Below the pieces are notes generated by a model. The model saw only the letters and a list, made by a program, of their open reading frames with translations, had not been told where the DNA came from and did no database searches. A stretch of DNA of 64,000 bases from Artocarpus heterophyllus. Its lineage: Eukaryota > Streptophyta > Magnoliopsida > Rosales > Moraceae. Location: positions 25,881,730 through 25,945,729 of the forward strand of contig CM046351.1 of assembly GCA_025403435.1 (NCBI GenBank), written 5' to 3'. A program made the translations under genes and the position numbers. Within the stretch, counting starts at the first letter, position 1. Each line of letters opens with the position of its first letter. This document shows, piece by piece, positions 37,918 through 49,688 of the stretch.

Positions 37918-39342
37918 TCAGAAACAAAACAAATGCGGATACAATTCCCGCATACTGGACTCTAGCTCCCAAGTGGCTTCATCAACCCCATGATGCTGCC
38001 ATACGACTTTTACTAACGCGATCTCACGATGACGCAAACTGATCACTTTCCGATCGATAATCTGAATCGGCACTTCTTCGTACGTCGTATCTTCCTGAAC
38101 CTGCACATCGCGGAATGAAACTATCTTACCCTGCTCAGGCGGACACTTCCTAAGCATCGACACATGAAACACATCGTGCACATGAGCAAGTTCGGGCAGA
38201 AGATCAAGCTGATAAGCGACCACACCAACACGCTGAGTGATCTCGAATGGCCCAATATACCTCGGCGCGAGCTTCCCACTTACTCCGAATCGCATAGTCC
38301 CCTTACGAGGTGATACCCTCAAGAGAACGAAATCTCCAACCGCGAACTCTAAGGGTCTACGTCTCCTATCTGCGTAACTCTTTTGATGACTCTGAGCTGC
38401 TCTCAACCGATCTCGGATCACCGTGACTTTCTTGTTGCTATCACGGATCTCATCCGGCCCAAGGATAACTCTATCTTCCGGCTCGGCCCAACACACAGGT
38501 GACCGACACGGTCGCCCATACAACGCCTCAAACGGTGCCATACCGATACTCGTCTGATAACTATTGTTGTACGCGAACTCCACCAAATGCAAACATTGCT
38601 CCCAAGTTCCGCTGAAGTTCAACGCACAAGCACGCAACATATCCTCGAGAACCTGAATAACTTGCTCAGACTGCCCATCAGTCTGAGGATAAAACACCGT
38701 ACTGAAGTTCAAATCCGTACCCAAAGCCTCCTGAAGACTCCTCCAGTACTTATCATTAAACCTGGTGTCTCGTTCAGAGGTGATGGACAAAGGAACCCCA
38801 TGCAACCTCACAATGTTCTGCATATACAACTCATCGAGAACCTTCCTAGAACACGTCGACCTAAACGGAATGAAATGCGCCGATTTCGTCAACCTGTTGA
38901 CCACAACCCAAACTGCATCATGCCGCTGCTCCGTCCTCGGCAATCCTGTGAGAAAATCCATCGTCACATGCTCCCATTTCCACCCTGGAATAGGAAGCGG
39001 CTAAAGCTAACCTGCAGGCTTCTGATGCTCAGCTTTCACCTGAAGACACGTCGAACACTTGGCCACGTACTCGCGAACATCTTTCTTCATGCCTTTCCAC
39101 CAATACTGCCTCTTCAAATCACGATACATCTTGGTGCTCCCCGGATGAATAGCGAACTGAGACCTATGAGCTTCGTCCAAAACGGCTTTCGTCACCTCGG
39201 CGATAACTGGAACTGCAAGACGCTCTCGGAAGTACAACGATCCATCTGCATGCACGCTCCATTCTTCAAATTGCTCCCCGTTCCGAATCCGCGACCAAAT
39301 CCCCTGCAAATGCCGATCCTGCCACTGACTTTGCTTCACCAT
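37918..39342 (-). pseudogene. Gypsy integrase with chromodomain-like tail, broken
   Basis: The HHCC zinc domain is visible (FAIHPGSTKMYRDLKRQYWW, CSTCLQVKAEH). Two TAG stops at 38999-39007 separate it from the core. The core starts at MDFLTGLPRTE (38962) with the first Asp, and has HPQTDG-like YPQTDGQSE with the Glu; the second Asp position reads SERD, so Asp appears replaced by Glu. The core and C-terminal part stay open for 349 codons to TGA at 37918. The end (VWQHHGVDEATWELESSMRE) resembles a chromodomain. Confidence 0.87.
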
Positions 39343-39449
39343 CCGAACAAGAGCTGGAGTCGCTTACACATGATATAACGAAACTCGATCACAGTCTTCA
39401 TGATACCGTAGCCGATATTCACTCACCGTCGCATCCCTGCTCTAGTCCT

Positions 39450-39885
39450 CAAAAATCAAACAAGCGAGAATCCCCGAAGACTTCCTGCTAAGCGCATCCG
39501 CGACCACATTAGCTTTCTTGGGATGATACTGCAACACGAAATCATAATCCTCCATATACTCGACCCATCTACGCTGCCTCAAATTGAGATCCCTCTGAGT
39601 GAACAAATACCTCAAACTCTTGTGATCGGAGAAGACCTAAAACGATGCTCCATACAAGTAACACCTCCAAATCTTCAGCGCGTAGATCACCGCTGCAAGC
39701 GCTAAATCGTGAGTAGGATAATTCTGCTCGTGAGGTCGTAGCTGTCTCGATCCGTATGCAACTAAACGTCCATGCTGCATCAACACGCATCCAAGTCCAC
39801 GCCCTGAAGCATATGCATAAACCTCATATGGCTCGTCACTACTAGGAATAACCAACACTGGAGCTGAAGTCAACCGGTTCTTCAA
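39450..39885 (-). pseudogene. Gypsy RNase H, broken
   Basis: Recognised by [30 protein letters not shown] and DALSRKSSG. The position of the first catalytic Asp (in the V-Y-x-D-A-S context of the family) is Tyr. In-frame TAG codons occur near 39637 and at the junction with RT near 39889. Confidence 0.82.
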
Positions 39886-39888
39886 TTC

Positions 39889-40997
39889 CTAAAAAGCAAG
39901 CTCACAGTCTTCATCCCACTCGAACCTAACATTTTTCTTGATCAATCTTGTCAACGGAGTTGAAATCTTCAAAAAATCCTTTACAAATTTCCTGTAATAT
40001 CCAACAAGACCCAAGAAGCTGCGAATCTCCGCTACATTCCTTGGTCGTTCCCATTTCAATATAGCCTCAATCTTGGATGGATCCACAGAAATACCATGCT
40101 CCGAGATAACATGACCCAGAAACTTGACCTCAGTTAACCAGAACTCACACTTTTCCCTCTTAGCAAACAACTGGTGCTCCCGCAGAGTCTGAAGCACGAT
40201 CCGAAGATGTTGCTCATGCTCCTCCCAAGTCCTAGAATACACAAGAATATCATCGAGCGATCCAGATACGGCCTAAATATCCTGTTCATCAAATCCATGA
40301 AAGCTGCCAGAGCATTCGTCAACCCAAAAGACATAACCAAAAACTCGAAGTGCCCATACCGAGTCCTAAAAGCTGTCTTAGGAATATCCTCTTCCTTGAT
40401 CCTGAGCTGATGATAACCTGCACGCAAATCAATCTTCGAGAAGTATCGCGAACCTCCCAACTGATCAAATAGCTCATCAATCCTAGGCAAGGGATACTTG
40501 TTCTTCACCGTAACACGATTCAGCTGCCGATAGTCCACACATAACCTGAGAGTCCCATCATGCTTCTTAGCAAACAAAACCGGTGCTCCCCACGGAGATG
40601 TGCTGTTCCGAATATATCCTTTATCAGCAAGGTCCTGAAGTTGCTTCCTCAATTCCTTCATTTCTGTCGGCGCCATCCGATAAGGTGCCATAGAAATCGG
40701 TGATGTCCTTGGAAACAACTCAATACCAAACTCGATCTCTCGATGCGGTGGTAACCCTGATAACTCGTCGGGGAAAACATCCTCGAACTCATCAACCACC
40801 GGAATCGCTACATTGCCACTCGAAACATAGGGCTCGCAATCCAGGTTGGCAAGGAAAGCACAACAACCTAGATTCCTTCGCCCTCCTAGACATGACTTCA
40901 TGAGACGCTCACTCATCAGCCAATCACTACCACCCTGGTAAGTGATCACCGTTCCCCTATCAAACACTAGGGTCACTTTTCTAAGCTGGCAGTCCAT
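39889..40997 (-). pseudogene. Gypsy reverse transcriptase, active site deleted
   Basis: Fingers and palm motifs are recognisable: [47 protein letters not shown]. After FRPYLDR (near 40262) a short deletion removes the bases leading into the catalytic F-x-DD motif and shifts the frame; the following thumb ([24 protein letters not shown]) is in another frame. Asn-Ala replaces the common Asn-Ala-Pro in FGLTNA-A. The enzyme cannot be active. Confidence 0.88.
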
Positions 40998-41006
40998 AAC
41001 TGCACT

Positions 41007-41429
41007 TTACCTGGACAACCAGTCCATCCCTAGGATTACATCATAGGAGCTCATGGGGAGTATAATCAAATCATTTTTCAAAATCTCATCCCCAATCTTT
41101 ATTTTACAGGATTTACACATACAATTTACACACACCCGCCCCAAGGGAGAAGTTATAACTAGGGGTTCATTAAACTCTTCTATCTCTAATCCCAAGGCAT
41201 GTACAAAAGAACTTGAAATGAGAGAATGAGAGGCACCGGTATCGAATAAAACACGAGCTAAAGATCTAGAAATCAAAATCATACCATCGACAACCGCGTT
41301 ACTAGTCTGAGAATCTGACCCTCCAGATGCCATTGCATGAACTTGCACTAGCGCTTTCCCTTTTGCTCTACCTACATTACTAGGTCCTGGATTACTTGGC
41401 CGATGCTGCTGAGATGGAGACGACTGCAC
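41007..41429 (-). pseudogene. Gypsy aspartic protease
   Basis: Contains the retropepsin active site LFDTGASHSLIS and, near the end, ILGMDWLSR, both standard for Gypsy protease. The segment itself is open over about 140 codons but is continuous with a broken gag upstream and meets TAA at 41007-41009 before the RT region. Confidence 0.85.
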
Positions 41430-42494
41430 ACTGCCTATACTCGACGCTTGATATTGAGGAACACTGCGCTGAAAATGCTGCGGCTGCTGCCCCCGTGCCG
41501 GATATGAGAATTGCTGAGGAGAAAACTACAGATACTGCAACTGCGGGTACTGCGGAGGCGGAGGTAGGGTCTGAGGCTGGGGCTGAGACGAACGACTGGC
41601 ATCCTCCTCGGTCTGCAATCCAAGACGAGCACTCCTGATCGAGCAATTCCTTTTGATGTGTCCGGGCTGCTGATAGAAATGACAATGAAAGCTGTAGGGA
41701 TTGTTGCGCCCGCTGCCAGACGAACTGCTGCTACCACTGGTCGCACCGCCTTGCTTGCCTTTCCCCAGAGGTGGACGACTACTGGTGCTCTTCCTGCCAC
41801 TCCTCTGCGGTCCTCCTGAAGCCTTGGCTCGGTCCTCACAATACTATACATAATCATTCTCCACGGAGATCGCCGACGACACAAGCTCTCCGAAACTCCT
41901 GAGCTGTAGAGCAACCAACTACCGCCGAATAGGAGCCTTGAGCCCTTCCTGAAACTTAACACATTTCTCGCGCTCCAATGCCACCGCTGATGGAGCAAAC
42001 CTAGCTAACTCATTAAACTTTGCTTCATACTCCCGAACTGACAGATCACCCTGCTGTAATCTATAAAACTCAGCTGCCTTCTGGTCTCTATACCCCTGCG
42101 AAAAATACCAATCATAGAACAGCTCCTCGAACTTGTCCCAACTGATATCACCACCGCGCTCCAGACGCTTAGTCTGTTTCCACTAAGTGTTAGCGCCACC
42201 CTCGAGCTTATACGCCGCGAATTCCACACGATACTCCTCAGGCACACCAAGAGTATCTAGATGCTTCAAGATTGAATCCAATCAATACTCTGCTAACTGC
42301 GGATCCCCATTGCCATCAAAAGTCGGAATAGATGCACGTCGGAATTCCTTAAAGAACGCATGCCGACTACCAACATCGGAGTCTTCCGGTCTAGCCCTGG
42401 CTGCCATCTGCCGGAAAGCCGCAAACATAGACCTCATCATGCTCTCATCATTTTTGAACTCGGCGTCAGCAGTCGAACGACGTCTAGGTGCCAT
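41430..42494 (-). pseudogene. Gypsy gag, broken
   Basis: Starts with MAPRRRST at 42494, the likely gag start about 90 bases after the primer-binding site. The frame carries stops near 42281 (TGA), 42183, 41921, 41850 and 41527 (all TAG). Capsid-like motifs and a Gln/Ser/Pro-rich tail are visible. The zinc knuckle near 41660-41695 reads CHFYQQPGHIKRNC: the second Cys of the CCHC pattern is Tyr. Not able to give a full-length product. Confidence 0.85.
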
Positions 42495-42582
42495 TCTCTC
42501 ACTTCTGAAAACAAAATTTGGACTGTCAGAGGTATTTCATTGTCGAACCTACGTGCGCACAATTCCCAAGGTTCATAACCTT

Positions 42583-42596
42583 GAGCTCTGATACCA
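42583..42596 (-). other. primer-binding site (tRNA-iMet type)
   Basis: TGGTATCAGAGCTC on the minus strand, three bases inside the 5' LTR. TGGTATCAGAG matches the 3' end of plant initiator tRNA-Met including CCA, the usual primer for chromoviruses. Confidence 0.88.
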
Positions 42597-42599
42597 TTC

Positions 42600-44734
42600 T
42601 GTCACGCCCCGGAGTACGGGAGGTGACGTGGTGGAATATTTAGATTGATTAAAATAGGATTTAATTAAAACCAATGGTTTAAGAATCAAATTAAGTAAGA
42701 AATAAGAAGTTTTCCACCACATTTTTATAAAAGAATTTATAAATATTAAGCAAGTAATAAAATTAAATAAAAACCGCGAGTATGGGTTCTACAACCCACA
42801 ACTTGTGCACACACATGGTTCTGACAATATCATAAATACAATTACAGTCCAAGTACAAATTAAGTTGAAGTCTTACATGCCTTGATTAAATAATACAAAA
42901 TATAAATCAATCATTCTATTGCTCCTGAGTTCGGTCCGAAGAATCCTCTCCAAAACTAAATGGGAAACCACCTAGAGGGGGGAAATTTAAAACAGATAAA
43001 ACGTGAGCGAAAGGCTCAGTAGGACTATGTTTTATAAAAATAATTTAATTCAGAGAAACAATTCATTGTTAGGAGTACTCAAAAGAAAACTTTAAATAAA
43101 TAAGTAAATAAATAAATAAATAAATAGGTAATTTGAGTAGAGCCGTCCTGACACAGAACAGTCTACTCGCACAATCAAAAACACCATTTTTTCTTTTACC
43201 TAGGCAAACCATGACATCACCATTGTAGTGGCCCAGCTGGGTTTCGGGGCCTGCCCCCAAGGTCGATCGCTACACGACCCGATCTCTGATATGGCATCAT
43301 GCCTTTGTGTTTATTATCATTATCATTCAAAACCTAATTACCGAGTATTATCAATTACATTTATTATGAAGTTCATTTTAGATCACGGCATATTAAAATA
43401 TAGCTGAGAAATCCATTTTCAAACACCGTTGAAAACATTTTAATAGGAATCCTTTTTAAAGCCAAATCATTTTCAAAACCAGGCTACCAAAGAAATAGGA
43501 TAGAAGTCCTACCTCAATACTCATGCCGGTGCCCCACACCGTAATTTCGGTCCGCTATACGTTAGCTCCGCGGAACCACGAACGATCCTAGATACAAACT
43601 AAGTCGATCAATATCTAGTTCGAGATATTCTATGTTACTAAACCATTTCATGATGTCCTAGTGTGCCATTTGTATCATTAAAATCATTCTATAAGGTTGG
43701 GATTTAAATCAGGGTTCAAAACAGTGAAAACGGTGAAAAATCACAAAATTTTTCATGCCACGATCGGCCTGTCGGACGCCCTGCTCCGGTGCAGTTCAGC
43801 CTGTCGGAAGCAAAGTTCGGTCGGCCGAACACTTCCCCAGGTTCGGCTTGTCGGTCGGAAGAACTCCGGCCTACCGATCATCACTCTGGCTTGTCGAACT
43901 GGGAAAATCCAGAAATCCCAGCCACGGGTTTCTCGATCCCCAAAATTCAAATTTTGATTCTAACATGTTTTTCTCAAATCCCAGGCATGAAAAACAATCA
44001 TAGTTGATAGAAAAACATACTAGAACATGTTTGGACTCATTTAAACAAGATTTAAACTCAAAATTCTCAAAAATCCAAAAATGACAAAATGAGGAGAAAA
44101 ATGAAAAATCTTGAATCCAATTCGTTTTTCTTCAATCTAAGCTTAGATTCTAGTTGTTCTAAGTTCATTTAACTCAAACCTACGGTTTTTTAAGCTTAAA
44201 CAAACCTAGATTTCAAAAATGCACAAAATTGAAAATTTTGGAAAAAGTTTAGAAATTTCAAAACTAACCTCGAATCGAAGCTTCAATCCGCGTTCTCGAT
44301 TGCCAAATCACGTCCCCGAGCCTTCTCCTTGCTAACCTGAAGCTTGGATTCGAATTTGGATTCAAAAATTTGTGAAGAAATTTGAGAGAGAGAGGGGAAA
44401 CCGAGAGAGAATCACGGGAGGGAAGAGAGAGAGAGTGAGTGAGGTGAGTGAAGAGAGAGAGGGAGGGAGAGAATAAATAGAGAAAATCGGTGGGCGATTT
44501 TACTGTGCGAAAACCATGTGCCTCTCACGGTTTTGTAAAATGGAGTATTTTTAACATTTTACAAATTGTTGGGTTTTAAAACTATAAACATCATTTTAAA
44601 ACAATAGGAAATCATTTGGATTCAACAAATTAACAAAACAACCAAATAATCTAATTAATGTTAAAACGTTAATTATGGCACACTAATTCATCATTTATAT
44701 TACATTAACATTAAATAAATTTCGGGGCGTTACA
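42600..44734 (-). repeat. 5' LTR of the Gypsy element
   Basis: 2135 bp, same ends as the 3' LTR. It is 33 bp shorter, mainly because two stretches within the TCGGC motif cluster (43761-43898) are missing. Elsewhere differences are scattered single bases. Confidence 0.93.
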
Positions 44735-44739
44735 GTTTT

Positions 44740-47106
44740 CTACTTTATTTTTCTTTTCACACCCACTGTTTCTTTTTTTTTTTTTAATATAATTATTTAA
44801 TTACTTTAATATAATTATTTGTCTAACTCTTTTTTTTTAGCATTTTTATTGAAATTTTTATATATAAACAAAAGTTACAAATTGAAAAAATATATTTACT
44901 ACTCTATTTTCTAATTACATTTAAAAAGGATAAAAACACAAATAGGGAAAGAAAAAAAGAGTTTTTGATATTGTTGCCCTTTTAACTTTACGACTATTAT
45001 CAACTTGCCCACTAAACTTCTAATCTTGGCAATTGTCAAACCCTAACTTTCTAAATTGTTGCAATGAAACCTATATTTGTTAAATTTCCCTTAAATTGAG
45101 GATTTGAATTTGAAAAATTTACATTACAGTTTGAATTAGATTTTTACTGGATATAGTATTTGTTATCCTCACATGAGGTGCGCATAGACTTTCAGTCACT
45201 GTTTTAAAGGGATGCTAAGCATAATGAGGCACATTGCTTTGAAAAGTTTAGTAGATAAATTGTCAAAATTAAAAGTTTGAAAGATAAGTTATCGAAAGCT
45301 AAAAAGTTGGGGATAACGTACTAAAAAAGGCTAAAAAAGAAAAAAAAAAGAGCAAAAAAAGAGGGAAAAAAACCACCAAATAGTGAAGGCTAGAAGAAAC
45401 ATTTAATATACAAATGTATAAAAAATGGTAACGAACGACGTGCCCGATGATATAGCAGAAAACTAAATACAAACCATGTTAACAAAGGTGTGCGTGCGTG
45501 TGTGTGTGTGTGTGTATATATGTGCAAAAAATGAAAAAAAGAAAAAGAAAAAGAAATTAAACGAAAATTTAGAGAAAAAGAAAATTAGGGATATGGTTAA
45601 AATAGTCATATAAAATGGTTTAAAAACAAGGAAAATTAGGTATATGTTCATATAAATTTTAAAGCAAACCATATTAACCAAGAAAATTTAACATATTTTC
45701 ATATAATTTTTTAAAATAGTCATTAAAATTTGAAAGGTTAAAATTAGGGTTTTGTTATAGATCTCAAAATAAAAAGGGTGTGATAGGAGGTTACATATTA
45801 GGGATATGGTTAGAGATTGCAATGAGGCAAGTTTAGGGCGGGATAGTCTTCTTAACCCGCCTTGTAAAGAGAAACAATCCTCATCCCATTCTCCCCTAAT
45901 CAACCCAAATAAATTGCAGAGGGTGGGATGAAATTCCCCATCATAGGTTTGGAACTTACGGTGCCCATTTTATCAATAACTTATTTTTATAATAACATAA
46001 ATACATAATTAATTAATTAAATAATTCACACGCCTACATAAGACTAAAGTTAGAATAAAACAAAATTATGTTTTTGAATTTTTAAGGATATCATGAAATA
46101 TATCATGCATATTACTTATAATATGAAAAATATGATATAATTATGCAAGACTGGTAAATAGAAAATAGGGTATGGAATCTTTAAATCTGTCCATGCCTTG
46201 TAACTTGTGACGGGTTAAATTATTAACCTATTTACAATCCTAAGCCGTTTAAAGCCGGGTTTTCCCGTCTTTTTTAAGGTGAGTCCACTAGAGTAAACAG
46301 ATTCATGGGTAAAATTGTTATCCTATATATGACATGTGGGTGTGTGTGAGAGAAAAGAGGCGTATTATTATTCCATGTAAAAAATACGTAATTAAGTCTA
46401 TTATACATATCCTTTTTCATTTTATGCAAGAATTTGTCTATAATAAGAAAATTTGAATTAAAGAGATGTGCAAGTCAATGGGAGGTGTGAATAGAACTAT
46501 CGTTAAAAGAATTATACCTTAATATGGTAAAAATTATTTTGATACAAAAAACATCCATGTAGTTGTAGAAATTATATCTTTTTACTGAATCGTGTTTTAA
46601 AAATTGGTTCATTGATGTAACAAAATTTTAAAAATTTTATTTAATCACCCTGTATTCAACTCATGTTGCTTACACTACAAGATAATGGTCTAAGAAGCCA
46701 AGAAGAAGGGCATGATCAAGTAATATACACATATATTTAAAGTTCTTGATAAAGTACTCAAGTCTCTAAAGATAAGTAACATATTATAATCATTAATAGC
46801 CAATTGAACTTTCTTTACTCAAAAGACTTTTGGTGACACAAGCATGCCTTAGAGATTCTACAATTAACCAAAGGGGATTGTCTAAAATTACACTTTTACT
46901 ATATCATAACTGTGACTCACATCAACCTTCCTTTTTATAAAGGTATTGAAACCCATTTCATCATTACGAACCCTTTTTTCTCATACTACTACATGCTATA
47001 GATTTAAAGTCATTAAGTCACAAAATTCTCAAAAGTAATTAGTTTTTGCCTCACAAAGAAAAAGATAAAAACAAAAACAAAAACAAAAAAAAAAGAAAAA
47101 AAAACA
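44740..47106. other. AT-rich intergenic stretch and 3' flank of the DUF642 gene
   Basis: Poly-A/T-rich. It includes a GT microsatellite at 45489-45515 and repeated 'GTTAAAATAGTCATAT..AAAATT' words between 45595 and 45735. No gene seen. The last ~60 bases before the stop are A-rich (AAAACAAAAAC repeats) and could mark the 3' UTR. Confidence 0.5.
45489..45515. repeat. (GT)n microsatellite
   Basis: GTGTGCGTGCGTGTGTGT pattern running into TATATATG. Confidence 0.8.
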
Positions 47107-49331
47107 CTAAGAGATGGGATAGACCACAACGTTGTCCAAGACAGGCCCACACATGTGCCCATAATCATGAATCTTGGTGTGGTAGTTTGCACTGAAAAAC
47201 GTTAACCTTGTTCTATTTTGAATTGCTTGGAACTTGAGGCTTGCGGTTACAAATCCACCTTTTCCTTGAGAGTTAAAGGGGACTTTGAGGGTCTCCTTGG
47301 CAGCAAAAGCTTCAACCACCATAGATCCATGGCAGCCATTTTTTGCATCTCCAATGGTGAAGGAAAGGTTGTAGTACTTGTTGGGAATGGTCCTAATGAT
47401 TTGGGCAATGGCACTTTCTCTCCCTGCTACAAATTCAATGGCTGCCAATCCTGAGGGGACCGAGAAGTGCTTTCTATCGATGTACTTCACCGGCTTGAGA
47501 GACTCGACGATCCACCCGGGAAGCGGCGAAATTAGGTCTTGAATCTTGGGCGGGAGGAGGATTCCGGTCGAGAAGTTCTTGAACACATGTGGGCCGATTT
47601 CAAAGCCACCATTTTTCACTAGGTTACCTGTATAGGAATAAAATATGCAATGTATCATTCTCAAACTATCTCACTTTTTTTTTTTTTTTTTGTGAGAGAC
47701 ATTCTTTTAAACTTTTTTGTGTTGTTGTGTTTTTTTAAATAATTTGTACATTTACTTATAAACGGTAGGAAAATGCATGAATGAAAGTTCAAAAAACATA
47801 TAGCTCTTTCCGGGTTACTGTAAATGACTTCTACCAAAATACATTATCTTCTTAGATTAAATTTGCTTCTATCATTAAATAATCAAAAAAAAGGGAAAAA
47901 TCTACCCTCTCTCCCACTCCCTCTTTCCAAGAACTGAAAGAGAGACCCCAAAAAAAAGCTGCGAAGAAAACCCTTATATTTCTGCTATTTGTTATGACAG
48001 AATGAAATCTTACATTTCATCCTCAACACAAAAAAATGATCATGCATCTAGCTAGATCCCAAACGATAAAAGCAAGCAACAAGCATATATAAGATTTAAC
48101 CCAAAAAAAAAAAAAAAAAAACCAATACAGTAAATCAAACCAAAAAATCAATGAGCACTCAAGACACTAGTCACAAAAGGTGACAAAACCGATAAATCAT
48201 ATAACCAAACAAAAAACCCACATAGAAAATCATCATATCATACCTCTAATGTATCTAAGAGGCCTCATTTCCTTGATGGCAATGTGATCCAAGAGGGGCC
48301 CACAAGTGGGGTCCTCCTGAATCCCAGGATTGTGAAACGTGATCTTAACAACCTTGGAGACTGCCTTGAAAGTGTAAGCATAGCAGTCACCACCGTCGCT
48401 GCTGTAGAGTGTCTGGATGGAAAGGTCAGCCGACTGGTTACCGGCCGATACCCTCAGCTCCTCATCTTGCGCGCAAGTCCTTGTGGCCCCAAACGTCAGG
48501 GAATAGACTGAGCCAGGCTTAACGACGACGTTTTGTGACACTGAGGCCTCGTTGCCCAGCCTCACGGCATGCTTGCCACGTGGCACGGCAAAGTAGAAGC
48601 CACCTGGCTGGGGCCCACCTGAGACGTACTCCACCAAGCCCTCTATTTCCCATTTGGGGAGTGAGTGCTTGCCTATAATGACCGTTTTGTTAAGATTTGA
48701 GGACTTGGGTTCTTCTTCTAAGTCTCCATTTGGAAGAAGCGCTAAACAAAGACACACAAGGAAAAAAAAAAAAAAAAAACCAAACAGTCACCAAATCTTG
48801 TTATTTACCACCGTAATTCTAGTTCTAACTGCATGTTTTTTGACATGTTACAAATTCATAAACGCTAAGGGCTTTCACAAACTCCAGATTCTGCGTTCAT
48901 ATCTTCTTTTGTTTCTATGCAAAATTAAGAACTCGCGATGTCCTCGAATTTACTTTCTTGTTTCTAAACTGTGTCTAACTTGAAAGAACACATTAAACAA
49001 AAAGTGTAAATGATTAATTATCAATAAAACAGTTATAATAGAAAATAAAAAGGTCTTGTGTTGCATGGAAAACATGACTAGCTACATAAAAGCATAATTT
49101 TACTTGTAAGCATACTTGGTAGAACCTTTATGCTGCAAACTAGAAAAAATCACTTTCTATATAAATACATGAGAAAAAAAGCCATTTAAAAAAAAAAAAA
49201 AAAAAAAACATTGTGATTAATTGCTCACCATCAAGATATGGTACTTTAGCAACTCTACCAGCTGCCGAAGCAGAGCCAATGTTGCAGAGAGAGGAAATGG
49301 AAACAAAGCAGAGAAAGAGGAAAGAAGCCAT
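47107..49331 (-). CDS. DUF642 cell-wall protein (TEEBE/BIIDXI type)
   Basis: Three exons on the minus strand: 49229-49331, 48244-48741, 47107-47627; 1122 nt, 373 residues plus TAG, all phases matching and all introns GT-AG. Residues 1-24 form a signal peptide (MASFLFLCFVSIS..SASAA). Two tandem galactose-binding-like DUF642 halves follow: residues ~35-200 starting LLPNGDLEEEP, ending CGPLLDHIAIKE; and ~202-372 starting NLVKNGGFEIGPH, ending CGPVLDNVVV. Family members are apoplastic, bind cell-wall polysaccharide and influence pectin methylesterase activity. Length and exon layout are normal and I see no lesions. In Arabidopsis the related TEEBE gene is At2g41800, next to the peptidase gene At2g41790, as here. 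Confidence 0.94.
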
Positions 49332-49374
49332 GGTTGTGTTTGATTACGAGGAAAGAAGCCGACGGTCTTGGTTC

Positions 49375-49381
49375 ATATATA
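49375..49381 (-). promoter_or_regulatory. TATA box of the DUF642 gene
   Basis: The minus strand reads CTCTATATATGAACC, 44-50 bases upstream of the ATG. This gives a short 5' leader of roughly 15-20 bases. Best TATA candidate in the region. Confidence 0.6.
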
Positions 49382-49524
49382 GAGAAAGAAAAAAGGATTA
49401 AAGTTAGCCTAGTAGAGTATAATAATTTATTATTAACATTGCCTAGCATCTCATAAGAACATTTTTTATATCCCATGATTAATTACAATTAGAAAGATTT
49501 TCAGAAATAAATAGATAAATAAAT

Positions 49525-49688
49525 AGAGTATTTGATAGGTGGTTAAAACCGTTAACTAGAACTGTTTTTACTGTAACATGTAAAAATTTTATACCGTAAT
49601 AATTTTTTTATTATCACTGTAGCATATAAAAATTTTATAATATTTATAACTTAAAAAATATTATGGACTGTTTTCTATTAAACACTCT
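49525..49688. mobile_element. MITE upstream of the DUF642 gene
   Basis: The left end AGAGTATTTGATAGGTGG and the reverse complement of the right end AGAGTGTTTAATAGAAAAC are inverted repeats. The interior has inverted TAAAAATTTTATA words. It lies about 190 bases upstream of the ATG, near the promoter. Confidence 0.5.

Larger units (their letters stand above)
35702..44734 (-). mobile_element. Ty3/Gypsy chromovirus retrotransposon, complete but defective
   Basis: 9033 bp between perfect target duplications GTTTT (35697-35701 and 44735-44739). Transcription direction is minus: the 5' LTR is 42600-44734 and the 3' LTR 35702-37869. Domain order on the minus strand is gag, protease, reverse transcriptase, RNase H, integrase, chromodomain-like tail, which defines Gypsy; the C-terminal tail suggests the Tekay/Del group. 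The coding region has at least ten in-frame stops, mostly TAG, a deletion at the RT active site, and replaced catalytic residues. The LTRs differ by only a few percent. Confidence 0.93.

Noticed and set aside
38587..39378. 263-codon plus-strand open frame
   Set aside because: It is the antisense shadow of the Gypsy integrase, which is recognisable on the minus strand with HHCC and acidic motifs.
41435..41998. 187-codon minus-strand open frame
   Set aside because: It is in the wrong frame of the Gypsy gag; the real gag frame shows the zinc knuckle and carries stops.
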